Position numbers and translations under genes: made by a program. Of a stretch of 14,901 nt of DNA, positions 6,736 to 13,754 are shown piece after piece; the stretch's first letter is position 1; every line of letters starts with the position of its first letter. Source of the DNA: Terrimonas_A sp036262095 (GTDB lineage Bacteria > Bacteroidota > Bacteroidia > Chitinophagales > Chitinophagaceae). A model generated the notes under the pieces. The model was not told the DNA's origin. It saw only the letters and a program-made list of their open reading frames with translations, and ran no database searches. Location: NCBI GenBank assembly GCA_036262095.1, contig DATAJQ010000189.1:1-14901 (forward strand), in the 5' to 3' direction.

Positions 6736-8432
6736 TCTTTTCGTTCCTGCTCTTCGGTTTGCTCTCTTAAAAGAGTAACACTCCTGTCTATTGCTTCAGT
6801 AAAACTATCTGTAACATTGGCTTTGCCGATAGCGAAAAGCAGGCGGGCAGATCTTAATTCCTGGGTCACCTGTTTGCTATGGACTTCCGACAGGATCAGT
6901 TTTGTTTTCCTCCGTTTACATTCTTTATACACTTCTTCCAGTGTTTTGATTCCCGTAGCATCTATAATAGGTACCTGCTTCATCCGTATCACCAATATTT
7001 TTGGGGGCTTTTCTATAAACTTCATGGCATCTTTAAACTTATAAGCTGCTCCAAAGAACAATGGACCTGTGATCTCAAACACTTCTACATCCCGCGGAAT
7101 GGAATAATTTTCGACCTTCTCTTCTTTTCCGTTGCTCTCTTTATCTGGCGTGAGCATATTCACACCGCTGAACTGGATCATTTTGCGCATGAAGAGAACA
7201 GCGGCCAGCAGCATACCTATTTCAATTGCAACTGTGAGATCAATGAGCACTGTCAGAAAAAAAGTGGTGAGCAGAATGGCCATATCGTTTTTCGGTCCTC
7301 TTAATATGGAAACAAAACTTTCCCATTCACTCATGTTGTAAGCTACTACCACCAGTATGCCTGCCAGGGTTGCCATTGGTATCCATGCTGCCCATTTGCC
7401 AATGAACAGCATGATAAGCAATAATACAATCGCATGTATCATACCGGCAACAGGTGTGCGGCCGCCGTTCTTTACGTTGGTGGCTGTCCGGGCAATAGCA
7501 CCGGTGGCGGGAATGCCCCCGAAGATGGAAGAGAATATATTGGCTGTTCCCTGGGCTACCAGTTCAGTATTTGACCGGTGATTGCCACCGATCATACCAT
7601 CTGCCACTACTGCAGAAAGCAATGATTCAATACCTCCCAGTAAAGCAATGGTGAATGCAGGCTGCACCAGGGTTTTAATAGTGGCAAAATCAAGATGGGG
7701 AACAGCTGGTGACGGTAAAGAGGAAGGGATGCTTCCGAATTTACTGCCGATGGTTTCCACCGGAAGATGCAGCAGTTGCATAGCAGCAGTAGTGACCACG
7801 ATCGCTATTAATGAACCCGGTATCTTATGTGTTATTTTCGGCCAAAGCAGGATGATGGCTACTGTGGCAACTGCGATAAGAAACGCATATATATTTATGC
7901 TCCCGAATGCCTGGAAATAACCAGCCCATTTGTCGAGGAAATCCGCCGGCACAGCTCCCATCTCCAGGCCAAAGAAATCTTTCATTTGTGAAGAAAAAAT
8001 GATCAGGGCAATACCGCTGGTGAAACCGACGATCAAAGGATGCGGAATGAATTTTATGATGGCTCCCAGCCGGGCAAAGCCCATAATGATCAGCATTACA
8101 CCGGCCATAAATGTGGCAATGATCAAACCATTTACTCCATGTGTTTGCACAATGCCATATACGATAACGATAAAAGCCCCTGTGGGGCCGCCGATCTGAA
8201 CACGGCTGCCTCCTAATGCAGAAATAATAAAACCTGCAATAACAGCCGTGTATAATCCTTTTTCAGGAGACACACCTGAAGCGATCGCAAATGCGATGGC
8301 TAAAGGGAGGGCCACAATGCCCACGATCAGTCCGGCCATAATGTCTTTGGTGAACTGATGGCGGTCATAGCTCTTCAATGTATCCCACAGCTTTGGCCTG
8401 AATATCTCCGTTATGTTAGTTAATACCTTCAC
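6726..8432 (-). CDS. SulP-family anion transporter with STAS domain
   Basis: A 568-residue inner-membrane transporter of the SLC26/SulP family, which moves sulfate, bicarbonate or other anions. The SulP signature is at residues ~59-87 (GLYTA, GGSRVQIGGPTGAF), within a series of hydrophobic segments up to ~residue 415. A cytoplasmic STAS domain follows (~445-555), with EVFEITGPLFFGAAYKF and IDATGIKTL in the position of the anti-sigma-antagonist phospho-loop. Here the usual serine is replaced by Ala-Thr. The start is GTG at 8432; no nearby in-frame ATG precedes the conserved N-terminal segment. The gene lies 24 nt downstream of a small methyltransferase gene on the same strand, so they are probably co-transcribed. 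There is no carbonic anhydrase or sulfate-assimilation gene beside it, so the substrate stays open. Confidence 0.93.
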   Translation of the reverse strand: MKVLTNITEIFRPKLWDTLKSYDRHQFTKDIMAGLIVGIVALPLAIAFAIASGVSPEKGLYTAVIAGFIISALGGSRVQIGGPTGAFIVIVYGIVQTHGVNGLIIATFMAGVMLIIMGFARLGAIIKFIPHPLIVGFTSGIALIIFSSQMKDFFGLEMGAVPADFLDKWAGYFQAFGSINIYAFLIAVATVAIILLWPKITHKIPGSLIAIVVTTAAMQLLHLPVETIGSKFGSIPSSLPSPAVPHLDFATIKTLVQPAFTIALLGGIESLLSAVVADGMIGGNHRSNTELVAQGTANIFSSIFGGIPATGAIARTATNVKNGGRTPVAGMIHAIVLLLIMLFIGKWAAWIPMATLAGILVVVAYNMSEWESFVSILRGPKNDMAILLTTFFLTVLIDLTVAIEIGMLLAAVLFMRKMIQFSGVNMLTPDKESNGKEEKVENYSIPRDVEVFEITGPLFFGAAYKFKDAMKFIEKPPKILVIRMKQVPIIDATGIKTLEEVYKECKRRKTKLILSEVHSKQVTQELRSARLLFAIGKANVTDSFTEAIDRSVTLLREQTEEQERKDHD

Positions 8433-8456
8433 TGAAATATTATTTATACGGTCCGG

Positions 8457-9062
8457 TTATATTTTTATCCAGAATTTCAGCAGGTTGTCCATTTCAGCCT
8501 GCACAACATGATAGTTCGCCGGGACTTCATCTTCCAGGCTGTGGTAAGTGACAAGCCTTGTACCTGCCGGTTTTTGATCCAATTGCTTATACAGATACCG
8601 GTTGTAATAATTGTACAATTCCCCGGAATAATCAATGCTATCATCTATTTTATCTGTTCCCACCAGGTTTTCATAAAATGAATTATAGAAATAGAAATGG
8701 TCATAATCCCGGAAGTCCAACTGGGTAAAATTGCCATGAATGAAAGAGGCATTCTCCAGGCCCAGCATTGCTCTTGCAGTTTCTGCATGGTCTACCAGGC
8801 TTTTGCGTTGCTCAACGCCATAAAAGAGTGCATGGGGGTTATGATAAGCAGCCGCCAGGCAGAACTTGCCTGCTCCGCTTCCAATGTCAAGCACTCTTGC
8901 TTCTTTCTCTGCCGCTAAAAAGGCAGCAGCTTTTTGTGCAACACTTAATGGGGTCCAGTGCCTTTTGGCCAACCTTTCGATAGATGAGGGATAGAGCTGA
9001 TTAAATTGCTGATCGGAAGCCAGCCATTTCCAGGCATGTGTTTTTTGTTTGATCAATGTCAT
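8457..9062 (-). CDS. Small class I SAM-dependent methyltransferase
   Basis: A 201-residue protein with a Rossmann-type SAM-binding site: VLDIGSGAGKFCLAAAYHNP (motif I), GVEQRKSLVDHAE (acidic end of strand 2), ASFIHGNFTQLDF (motif III region) and HFYFYNSFYENL (motif IV). The last resembles the YNPF-like motif of DOT1-related and other N-methyltransferases, but the substrate is unknown. The open frame extends to an upstream start at 9134; ATG 9062 is preferred because the sequence after it looks like the genuine N-terminus and the upstream extension would fill most of the divergent regulatory spacer. A TAATTTTG -7 motif sits 24 nt before it. It is the probable first gene of a two-gene unit with sulP. 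A functional link between the two is not evident. Confidence 0.85.
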   Translation of the reverse strand: MTLIKQKTHAWKWLASDQQFNQLYPSSIERLAKRHWTPLSVAQKAAAFLAAEKEARVLDIGSGAGKFCLAAAYHNPHALFYGVEQRKSLVDHAETARAMLGLENASFIHGNFTQLDFRDYDHFYFYNSFYENLVGTDKIDDSIDYSGELYNYYNRYLYKQLDQKPAGTRLVTYHSLEDEVPANYHVVQAEMDNLLKFWIKI

Positions 9063-9086
9063 AAGGTTCAAGGTGTTTTCAGTTTG

Positions 9087-9094
9087 CAAAATTA
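9087..9094 (-). promoter_or_regulatory. Candidate -7 box for methyltransferase-sulP
   Basis: On the minus strand this reads TAATTTTG, an exact match to the Bacteroidota -7 consensus TAnnTTTG. It lies 24 nt before the preferred start codon at 9062. No TTG is present at the expected -33 spacing, so the call rests on the -7 box and position alone. Confidence 0.4.
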
Positions 9095-9130
9095 TTTTAA
9101 AGATGCCCACCCTGCGGTAAACCTTATCAA

Positions 9131-9142
9131 TCACAAAAGTGA
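9131..9142. promoter_or_regulatory. Palindrome in the divergent spacer, candidate operator
   Basis: TCAC-AAAA-GTGA is a perfect inverted repeat in the 117-bp spacer between the divergent methyltransferase and crp-like genes. Its centre lies about 40 bp upstream of the start site predicted from the TAAATTTG box, where class II Crp/Fnr activators usually bind. The half-sites are in the opposite order to the E. coli CRP site (GTGA-N6-TCAC), so I do not call it a CRP box. A longer, looser repeat, AACCTT (9120-9125) and AAGGTT (9159-9164), surrounds it. Confidence 0.35.
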
Positions 9143-9163
9143 GTTTTATCAGTTTTTAAAGGT

Positions 9164-9171
9164 TAAATTTG
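9164..9171 (+). promoter_or_regulatory. Candidate -7 box for the crp-like gene
   Basis: TAAATTTG matches the Bacteroidota -7 consensus exactly and ends 8 nt before the preferred ATG at 9180. This would give a nearly leaderless transcript, or would mean the box is fortuitous. There is no -33 TTTG, which would fit a promoter that depends on an activator. Confidence 0.35.
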
Positions 9172-9179
9172 GTGCCAGC

Positions 9180-9884
9180 ATGAGCATTAAAGGCCTTTTT
9201 CCAATTGATAAATGGGATTTTAAAAGCGAATCCATCCTGAGTGATCTGCCTGTAACTGATCTGGCTTTGCTTACCTCCCACAAAACTGAACATGTATATA
9301 AAAAAGGAGAGATCATTTTCAGGGAAGGTGCTTATCCGGCCGGTATTTATTATATCACAGAAGGGAAAGCAAAGAAATATAAAGTGGATAAAGATGGCCG
9401 GGAGCAGATCATTTATGTAGCCAATACCGGCGAACTGCTGGGATATCATGCTGTTCTTTCTGAAGACCATTATCCTGACTCTGCGGCAGCGCTGGAGGAA
9501 AGCAGGATCGCTTTCATTCCAAGAGAAGATTTCCTGAATACCATACAGCAATCGGCTGTGCTGAACGGCCGCCTTTTGAAAACATTGAGCCATGAGTTTG
9601 CTGTGCTGGCCAACAGCCTTAGCCTGTTTTCCCAAAAATCAGTAAGGGAAAGGCTGGCGCTTCAATTAATCGTGCTTCGCGAAAAATACAAAGACAACTT
9701 TCAACCAGGCATGCCGGTAGAGATCAATATGAGCCGTCCTGACCTGGCTAATCTCGTAGGTACGGCGAGAGAAAATGTGGTAAGGCTGCTAACAGAATTT
9801 AAGGAGGAAGGGATCCTGGAAACGAAAGGGCGGAAGATCATTGTATATGAAGTAAAGAAATTGATAGAGATAGCAAATTATTAA
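9180..9884 (+). CDS. Crp/Fnr-family transcriptional regulator
   Basis: A 234-residue regulator with an N-terminal cyclic-nucleotide-binding-like beta-roll (~20-140: GEIIFREG, GIYYITEGKAKKYKVDKDGREQ, GELLGYHAVLSED). A long dimerisation helix follows, then a C-terminal winged helix-turn-helix (~175-230: MSRPDLANLVGTARENVVRLLTEFKEEGIL, here split as MSRPDLANLVGTARE and NVVRLLTEFKEEGIL). ATG 9180 gives the normal family length; the frame also reaches an upstream ATG at 9006, inside the opposite gene, which I reject. The protein has no cysteine at all, so it cannot carry an FNR-type iron-sulfur cluster. The phosphate-binding cassette reads YPDSAAALEES, without the arginine that holds cAMP phosphate, so cAMP binding is unlikely. 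The effector is unknown. It is divergent from the methyltransferase-sulP pair and may regulate it, and it is followed 21 nt later by the HEAT-repeat gene. Confidence 0.92.
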   Translation: MSIKGLFPIDKWDFKSESILSDLPVTDLALLTSHKTEHVYKKGEIIFREGAYPAGIYYITEGKAKKYKVDKDGREQIIYVANTGELLGYHAVLSEDHYPDSAAALEESRIAFIPREDFLNTIQQSAVLNGRLLKTLSHEFAVLANSLSLFSQKSVRERLALQLIVLREKYKDNFQPGMPVEINMSRPDLANLVGTARENVVRLLTEFKEEGILETKGRKIIVYEVKKLIEIANY

Positions 9885-9905
9885 ACCAATCCCTGTTTCG
9901 CTGTC

Positions 9906-10667
9906 ATGGCTTTTTATGATTTACCCAAGCAAGAACGGGCTGAAGTGGTTGCGAATATCTATAATGGTATTCTTCACGAACTCAAAAAGCCACCGTTAAA
10001 AAAAACGATTACGTTCTTCGGGGATGAAGATACTTATATAAGAAAATCAGCCTACCTGTCTGTAGGAAGGATCTATAATGGGAATGAGGCTATTCGCGGC
10101 AGGATCATTAAAATGCTGAACAGCCTTCTTGAGAACGGGGATTTTAAAATAAGACAAACTGCCATCAATGCCGCAGGAGAGATCGGTAAAATTGATTTCC
10201 CTGTAGTTCAGCACATTTTTGATAAAGGATTATTTGATCAGCATCACTCTCCACGCAATGCGGTGATCGGTTCAATTAAGAAAATGGGAGAAATAAATCC
10301 CAGGCCTGTCTTGAAATGGGCTGCCCAATACCTTCAGCATAAGGAAACGGAGATCCGCAGGGAAATATGTCATGGCATTGAATTGCGGGGCCGCAAATAT
10401 CCTCAGGATATTCTACCAATGCTCAAAATGCTCGAGCATGATAAAAAAGCAAGGGTCAGGAACACATTAGTGCATGTGCTTGGCCAGATCGCTTACAAGA
10501 AAGGCTGCCTGGAAACAGTTGTTCAGGATCTGAAAACATGGGAGAATAAGGAGCTTGTTGCCGATGCTTTGGAGGAGATCATTGATGTTCATCACCGGTA
10601 TAGGGATTTTTCATATTATACGCAGGAGCAGGCCTGCCTTTACATCGCATCGCAGAAGATTACATAA
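9906..10667 (+). CDS. HEAT-repeat protein
   Basis: A 253-residue soluble protein made of paired helices. At least five HEAT-like units can be seen: DEDTYIRKSAYLSVGRIY, GDFKIRQTAINAAGEIGK, HSPRNAVIGSIKKMGEI, HKETEIRREICHGIELRG and DKKARVRNTLVHVLGQIAYK. A sixth, degenerate unit is WENKELVADALEEIID. The pattern of charged first helix and Arg/Ala-rich second helix also recalls DNA alkylation repeat proteins, but no glycosylase residues can be assigned. Such alpha-solenoids usually mediate protein or nucleic-acid binding. There is no signal peptide or membrane segment. ATG 9906 is 21 nt after the crp-like stop, indicating a common transcript. A partnership with that regulator is an inference from this spacing. 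Confidence 0.82.
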   Translation: MAFYDLPKQERAEVVANIYNGILHELKKPPLKKTITFFGDEDTYIRKSAYLSVGRIYNGNEAIRGRIIKMLNSLLENGDFKIRQTAINAAGEIGKIDFPVVQHIFDKGLFDQHHSPRNAVIGSIKKMGEINPRPVLKWAAQYLQHKETEIRREICHGIELRGRKYPQDILPMLKMLEHDKKARVRNTLVHVLGQIAYKKGCLETVVQDLKTWENKELVADALEEIIDVHHRYRDFSYYTQEQACLYIASQKIT

Positions 10668-11118
10668 GTTCCGGTAGTCCCCCCAGGAACAAATATCGAA
10701 TCTCTTGATCTCAAATGGTTACAGAAAAAATTTAGACGATTTTAGGTACTTGTTAAAGACCAGGCAACGATGCTACCAGTATGTGACCAAAACGTTTTCG
10801 CAAAACATAAGCCACATTATTTTGTCAAAAGAAAACGGGAAGTGCAGTATTGCCGGCAACAAGCTTATCATTACACCAACAACTGGCGTTACCCAAAGCT
10901 GGACAAAAAAAGGAAGCATTTCGCAGGCATAAAAGAAACAAACCTTGTGCTGCAAAACGATAAGGAAACATTCCGTGACGGCAGGCACAGCACCAATACG
11001 CTATTCCAAAATGCCTGGTACTATAAACCAATATCTGCCACTAATCCTAAAATTGAATTGCCATAAGAACCTTGTTGATGGAGGTGCAGTTCCGTTTCAA
11101 TAAAAGACGATAGTGATA
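10668..11118. other. About 450 bases without a convincing gene
   Basis: Between the HEAT-repeat gene and the tRNA-Glu terminator I see no gene I can support. Open frames exist (10770-11066, 98 residues with ATG; 10705-10932, 75 residues with TTG), but they overlap in different frames. Their composition, rich in K, N, H, Y and Q, looks like chance, and neither resembles a family I know. A short inverted repeat GTTCC/GGAAC (10668-10672 and 10686-10690) follows the HEAT stop directly but has no U-run. The region looks more A+T-rich than its neighbours and could hold a small RNA or a decayed gene. Confidence 0.45.
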
Positions 11119-11146
11119 AAAAAAGCCTCGCTGAAAAGCGAGGCTT
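11117..11146 (-). terminator. Intrinsic terminator of tRNA-Glu
   Basis: On the minus strand AAGCCTCGCT (11146-11137), loop TTTC and AGCGAGGCTT (11132-11123) form a perfect 10-bp stem that runs into seven consecutive T on that strand. It begins 4 nt after the tRNA discriminator base, so it terminates the tRNA transcript very close to the mature 3' end. Confidence 0.9.
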
Positions 11147-11150
11147 CCTG

Positions 11151-11222
11151 TAGCCCGTACGGGATTCGAACCCGTATCACCACCGTGAAAGGGTGGTGTC
11201 CTAGCCCTTAGACGAACGGGCC
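11151..11222 (-). tRNA. tRNA-Glu (anticodon UUC)
   Basis: The minus strand folds into a standard cloverleaf of 72 nt. The acceptor stem is GGCCCGT paired with ACGGGCT (first pair G-U). The anticodon arm is CCACC-CTTTCAC-GGTGG, whose loop gives TTC, reading Glu codons GAA/GAG. The T arm is ACGGG-TTCGAAT-CCCGT with the universal TTCGA. The discriminator is A. CCA is not fully encoded: the next bases are CAG, so the end is added after transcription. It has its own promoter upstream and terminator downstream. Confidence 0.97.
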
Positions 11223-11236
11223 GTTTTAAGGGAGTG

Positions 11237-11269
11237 CAAAGATAAGAGGGGAAGGGTTTGTCTCCAAAA
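11237..11269 (-). promoter_or_regulatory. Promoter of tRNA-Glu, Bacteroidota sigma-A type
   Basis: On the minus strand TTTTG (11269-11265) is followed by 20 nt and then TATCTTTG (11244-11237), an exact match to the Bacteroidota consensus TTTG-N19/21-TAnnTTTG. The -7 box ends 14 nt before the first base of the tRNA, giving a short 5' leader for RNase P to remove. It is the clearest promoter in the window and supports the phylum assignment. Confidence 0.85.
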
Positions 11270-11326
11270 GTTTTTTATAAAAATATCCGCGGAATTTTTT
11301 CTTTTCCCACCTCCCTTTCCCCTGGT

Positions 11327-12028
11327 TCAGATCCCGATAAGCTGCTGGAAACGTTCTTTATAAGTATCGCCAACAGGGAGATAGGCTCCGTTGATGATCA
11401 CTTTTCCCCGGCTCAGAAAGTCTATTTTGTTTTTATTAATAATATACGACTTATGGATCCGGATAAACTGGCCGCCCGGCAATAATTCCTCCATATTTTT
11501 CATGCTCTCCAGGGTCAGGATCTTAGACGATTGAAGGTGTACCGCAATATAATCCCTCAAACCTTCAAGGTAATAGATATCATTCAGGTCCACTTTCTGT
11601 ATCCGGTAAGCTGTTTTAATGAACAGGTGGTCTTTTGGGGCAGCCGGCCGATTTTCCCTGCTTACCCAGGTGCGGGCTTTTTTGACGGCGGCCAGGAACC
11701 GCTCAAACGTGATCGGCTTCAGCAGGTAATCCACCGCATTGTAGTCGTAGCTGTCCACCGCATACTGCGGATAGGCCGTGGTGAAGATCACCTTGCACCG
11801 GTCGCCGGCAATTTGCATAAACTGGAAGCCGGTCATTTCGGGCATCTGGATATCAAGAAAGATCAGATCGGCGGCCCCTGTCTGGATAAGGGGCAAAGTT
11901 TCCAGCACCCGGGTGGTTTCGAGCACCAGTTCAAGCCCCGGGGTTTTGCGGACATAATCGGCGACCAGTTTTACAGACAGGTGCTCATCGTCCACCACAA
12001 TGCATCGTATGTTCAGGACTTCAGACAT
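11327..12028 (-). CDS. LytTR-family response regulator
   Basis: A 233-residue response regulator. The receiver domain (1-~120) has the acidic pair D13/D14, the phosphoacceptor D59 in FLDIQMPEMTG, the switch Thr in FTTAY (83/84) and K104 in YLLKPI. The C-terminal LytTR DNA-binding domain (~132-233) shows KTAYRIQKVDLNDIYYLEG, RDYIAVH, a TLESMKNMEELLP stretch and FIRIHKSYIINKNKI. It is the partner of the sensor kinase immediately upstream: its ATG at 12028 lies inside the end of the kinase gene (8-nt overlap), so translation is probably coupled. Its target genes are not shown by sequence here; VanZ next to the kinase is divergent and could be a candidate, without evidence. Confidence 0.95.
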   Translation of the reverse strand: MSEVLNIRCIVVDDEHLSVKLVADYVRKTPGLELVLETTRVLETLPLIQTGAADLIFLDIQMPEMTGFQFMQIAGDRCKVIFTTAYPQYAVDSYDYNAVDYLLKPITFERFLAAVKKARTWVSRENRPAAPKDHLFIKTAYRIQKVDLNDIYYLEGLRDYIAVHLQSSKILTLESMKNMEELLPGGQFIRIHKSYIINKNKIDFLSRGKVIINGAYLPVGDTYKERFQQLIGI

Positions 12029-13052
12029 GATCTATTTCCAATTTAATAATAAAAAGCACAGGGCCGTCCATAACAGATAAATGGTGTTTGCCGGGATAAA
12101 GCAACTCAAGCCTCCGTTTCACATTCTGCAGACCAATACCTCCGGTGCTGTCTTTCTTACCGGCCATTTTTTTATTCTGGCAATAGAACCTTGTTTGTTT
12201 CTTATCGGTATCCAGCATGATCATGATCTCTTCTTCATCCGCTGCACCATGCTTGAATGCGTTTTCTATAAATGGGATCAGCAGCAGGGGCGGAATAAAC
12301 ACTTCTTCCAGGGGGCCCGATGTTTTGAAGTTTGCATTGATGGGCGATTCATGACGCAGTTTTTGTAAAGCAATATATTGGTGGATATAATGAACTTCTT
12401 TTGCCAGCGGCACATCCTGCAACGTGTCGTACAACATATAACGAAGCAGATCAGAAAACCCTGCGATGGCTTCCAGCGAATGAGGCGATTGCAGGTATAC
12501 CAGCGAATAGATATTGTTCAGACTGTTAAATAAAAAATGCGGATTGATCTGCGATCGGAGAAAAGAAAGCTCCGATTCCCGGTTTTGCAGCAGCAAATCT
12601 TTTTGCTGCATTTCTTTGAAATAAGAATAACGGATAAAATAAAATGCCATCCCATACACTGCGTATAGTATGGTGTAAAAAATATGGCTTTGGAAATAGG
12701 ACCGCAATCTCACTGAAGGAGTGAACAGGGCTGTTCTGTCTTGCATAGTCACTGCTTCTTCTGCCCAGTAACGTAAGAAGAACAGTACCGGCAAAGCAAG
12801 CAATATGCAGCATAGAGCAACAATGATTTTCTTTTTAGGGAAATAATGAAATAGTATCAGGTAAGGGATAAGCGCAAATAAAAATGAAGTGGCAATGTCT
12901 GCAATCCGTAAAGCGAGTTCCCGCACATTGTTAGGCCAGGCCATAAACCCTGAACTGCCATGAATGATATTCGGCATATCATAGGCAAGATGCAGCAGGT
13001 AATAGAAAGCAATAAAACAAAAGGAAAATAACAGCCATCGTTTACTCATCAT
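12021..13052 (-). CDS. LytS/YehU-type sensor histidine kinase (His_kinase family)
   Basis: A 343-residue membrane kinase with about four N-terminal membrane helices (residues ~6-25, 50-70, 77-95, 123-141) and no large extracellular domain. A short coiled linker follows (KEMQQKDLLLQNRESEL). The His_kinase domain carries the phosphorylation site in RSQINPHFLFNSLNNI (His172), the N-box IPFIENAFKHG (~258-269) and the G-box GGIGLQNVKRRLELLYPG. ATG 13052 is preferred to a TTG at 13055; ATG 13049 is equally possible. It overlaps the LytTR regulator gene by 8 nt and forms a two-gene operon with it. The signal is unknown; the membrane-embedded sensor suggests a membrane or small-molecule cue. Confidence 0.94.
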   Translation of the reverse strand: MMSKRWLLFSFCFIAFYYLLHLAYDMPNIIHGSSGFMAWPNNVRELALRIADIATSFLFALIPYLILFHYFPKKKIIVALCCILLALPVLFFLRYWAEEAVTMQDRTALFTPSVRLRSYFQSHIFYTILYAVYGMAFYFIRYSYFKEMQQKDLLLQNRESELSFLRSQINPHFLFNSLNNIYSLVYLQSPHSLEAIAGFSDLLRYMLYDTLQDVPLAKEVHYIHQYIALQKLRHESPINANFKTSGPLEEVFIPPLLLIPFIENAFKHGAADEEEIMIMLDTDKKQTRFYCQNKKMAGKKDSTGGIGLQNVKRRLELLYPGKHHLSVMDGPVLFIIKLEIDHV

Positions 13053-13114
13053 CAAAACTACTTATTGGGGCGGAAGGTCAGTATTTCCTCTCTACCTGCA
13101 AAAGAAAATCACGC

Positions 13115-13142
13115 CAGTTGGTAGATGGAATATGGCAGTTGG
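13115..13142. repeat. Degenerate heptamer tandem repeat upstream of vanZ-like gene
   Basis: Four consecutive 7-bp units in perfect phase: CAGTTGG, TAGATGG, AATATGG, CAGTTGG. All end in TGG, and the first and last are identical. They lie between the kinase operon and the VanZ-like gene. Continuing the vanZ frame upstream to a TTG start would translate this tract, so it argues for a later start. Confidence 0.7.
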
Positions 13143-13148
13143 CAGAAA

Positions 13149-13166
13149 CGGCTTGCCCGGCTTGCC
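13149..13166. repeat. Perfect 9-bp tandem duplication
   Basis: CGGCTTGCC occurs twice back to back, just after the heptamer tract and before the vanZ-like start. It probably arose by replication slippage. Its core GGCTT also occurs in the heptamer tract at the other end of the gene. Confidence 0.7.
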
Positions 13167-13201
13167 TGCATACCGCAGTTTTGATGGCGATAATAATGAT
13201 G

Positions 13202-13705
13202 ATGAAAAAAAATATTCCCTTCCTGAAGATCATTTGCTGGATATTGCTGATCGCCAACCTATGTGTGCTTACCAGCTATATCCTTTTCAAAGAATCACCC
13301 GGATCTGTTATACATGTAAAGAAAACGGGCTTCCGGCAACATGGCCCCCGCTTTGATCAAAAGAATCTCCAGTTGTTTGCAACCATCCATCGTATCAGCA
13401 ACAGCCATATGAACGATCGTTATAAATACTGGAATATCGGTGGTAATATCCTTGGCTTTGTTCCGCTTGGCTTTCTTTTGTCTGTACTATTATTCCGGAA
13501 TGGTAGGATATTCAAAACCATTCTGGCCATTTTCCTTATCAGTCTTTTCTTTGAAACGATACAACTGTATACCGGTCTTGGTATATTCGATGTCGACGAC
13601 CTGTTTCTCAACACTCTTGGCGGACTCTTTGGCTCCCTGCTTTCCCTGCTTGTTCCCCGCTCATTAAAAAACGGGTACCGCCGGCTTCGGGCTCCTGGCT
13701 TCTGA
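13202..13705 (+). CDS. VanZ-family membrane protein
   Basis: A small integral membrane protein of about 167 residues. Family motifs are NIGGNILGFVPLGFLLS and, after a hydrophobic helix, FFETIQLYTGLGIFDVDDLFLNTLGGLFGSLL. These correspond to the conserved N..GN, E..Q and D(V/I)DD..N..GG positions of VanZ-like proteins. One N-terminal helix (ICWILLIANLCVLTSYIL) precedes a periplasmic loop of ~45 residues. The family is named after the teicoplanin-resistance factor VanZ, but most members have no known function, and nothing here implies resistance. The frame stays open to a TTG at 13118, but that part is repeat sequence; ATG 13202 followed by AAAAAAAA is preferred, with ATG 13184, 13196 and 13199 as alternatives. 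The stop codon lies inside a second heptamer repeat, so the last few residues (RRLRAPGF) are probably repeat-derived. Confidence 0.85.
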   Translation: MKKNIPFLKIICWILLIANLCVLTSYILFKESPGSVIHVKKTGFRQHGPRFDQKNLQLFATIHRISNSHMNDRYKYWNIGGNILGFVPLGFLLSVLLFRNGRIFKTILAIFLISLFFETIQLYTGLGIFDVDDLFLNTLGGLFGSLLSLLVPRSLKNGYRRLRAPGF

Positions 13706-13717
13706 TTTCCGGCTTAT
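13683..13717. repeat. Degenerate heptamer tandem repeat spanning the vanZ stop
   Basis: Five 7-bp units in phase: GGCTTCG, GGCTCCT, GGCTTCT, GATTTCC, GGCTTAT, with consensus GGCTTCT. The TGA stop of the VanZ-like gene (13703-13705) falls across units three and four. The sequence differs from the upstream tract but has the same period. Confidence 0.7.
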
Positions 13718-13754
13718 CCACCTTCCCGGATTTTCGCATTTCCCCGCAATCCTG

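Noticed and set aside
6817..8199. Plus-strand open frames opposite sulP
   Set aside because: The SulP and STAS motifs are unambiguous on the minus strand; the opposite frames show no domain.
9131..9142. E. coli-type CRP box
   Set aside because: The half-sites are in the reverse order (TCAC before GTGA) and the spacing is 4, not 6, so only a generic palindrome is claimed.
13045..13052. Promoter -7 box TAGTTTTG just before the LytS-like start
   Set aside because: The motif on the minus strand nearly touches the start codon and has no -33 partner; transcription would start inside the gene.
13202..13705. Glycopeptide resistance gene
   Set aside because: VanZ-like proteins are widespread; there are no vanA/H/X/R/S genes here, and the LytS/LytTR pair is not VanRS.
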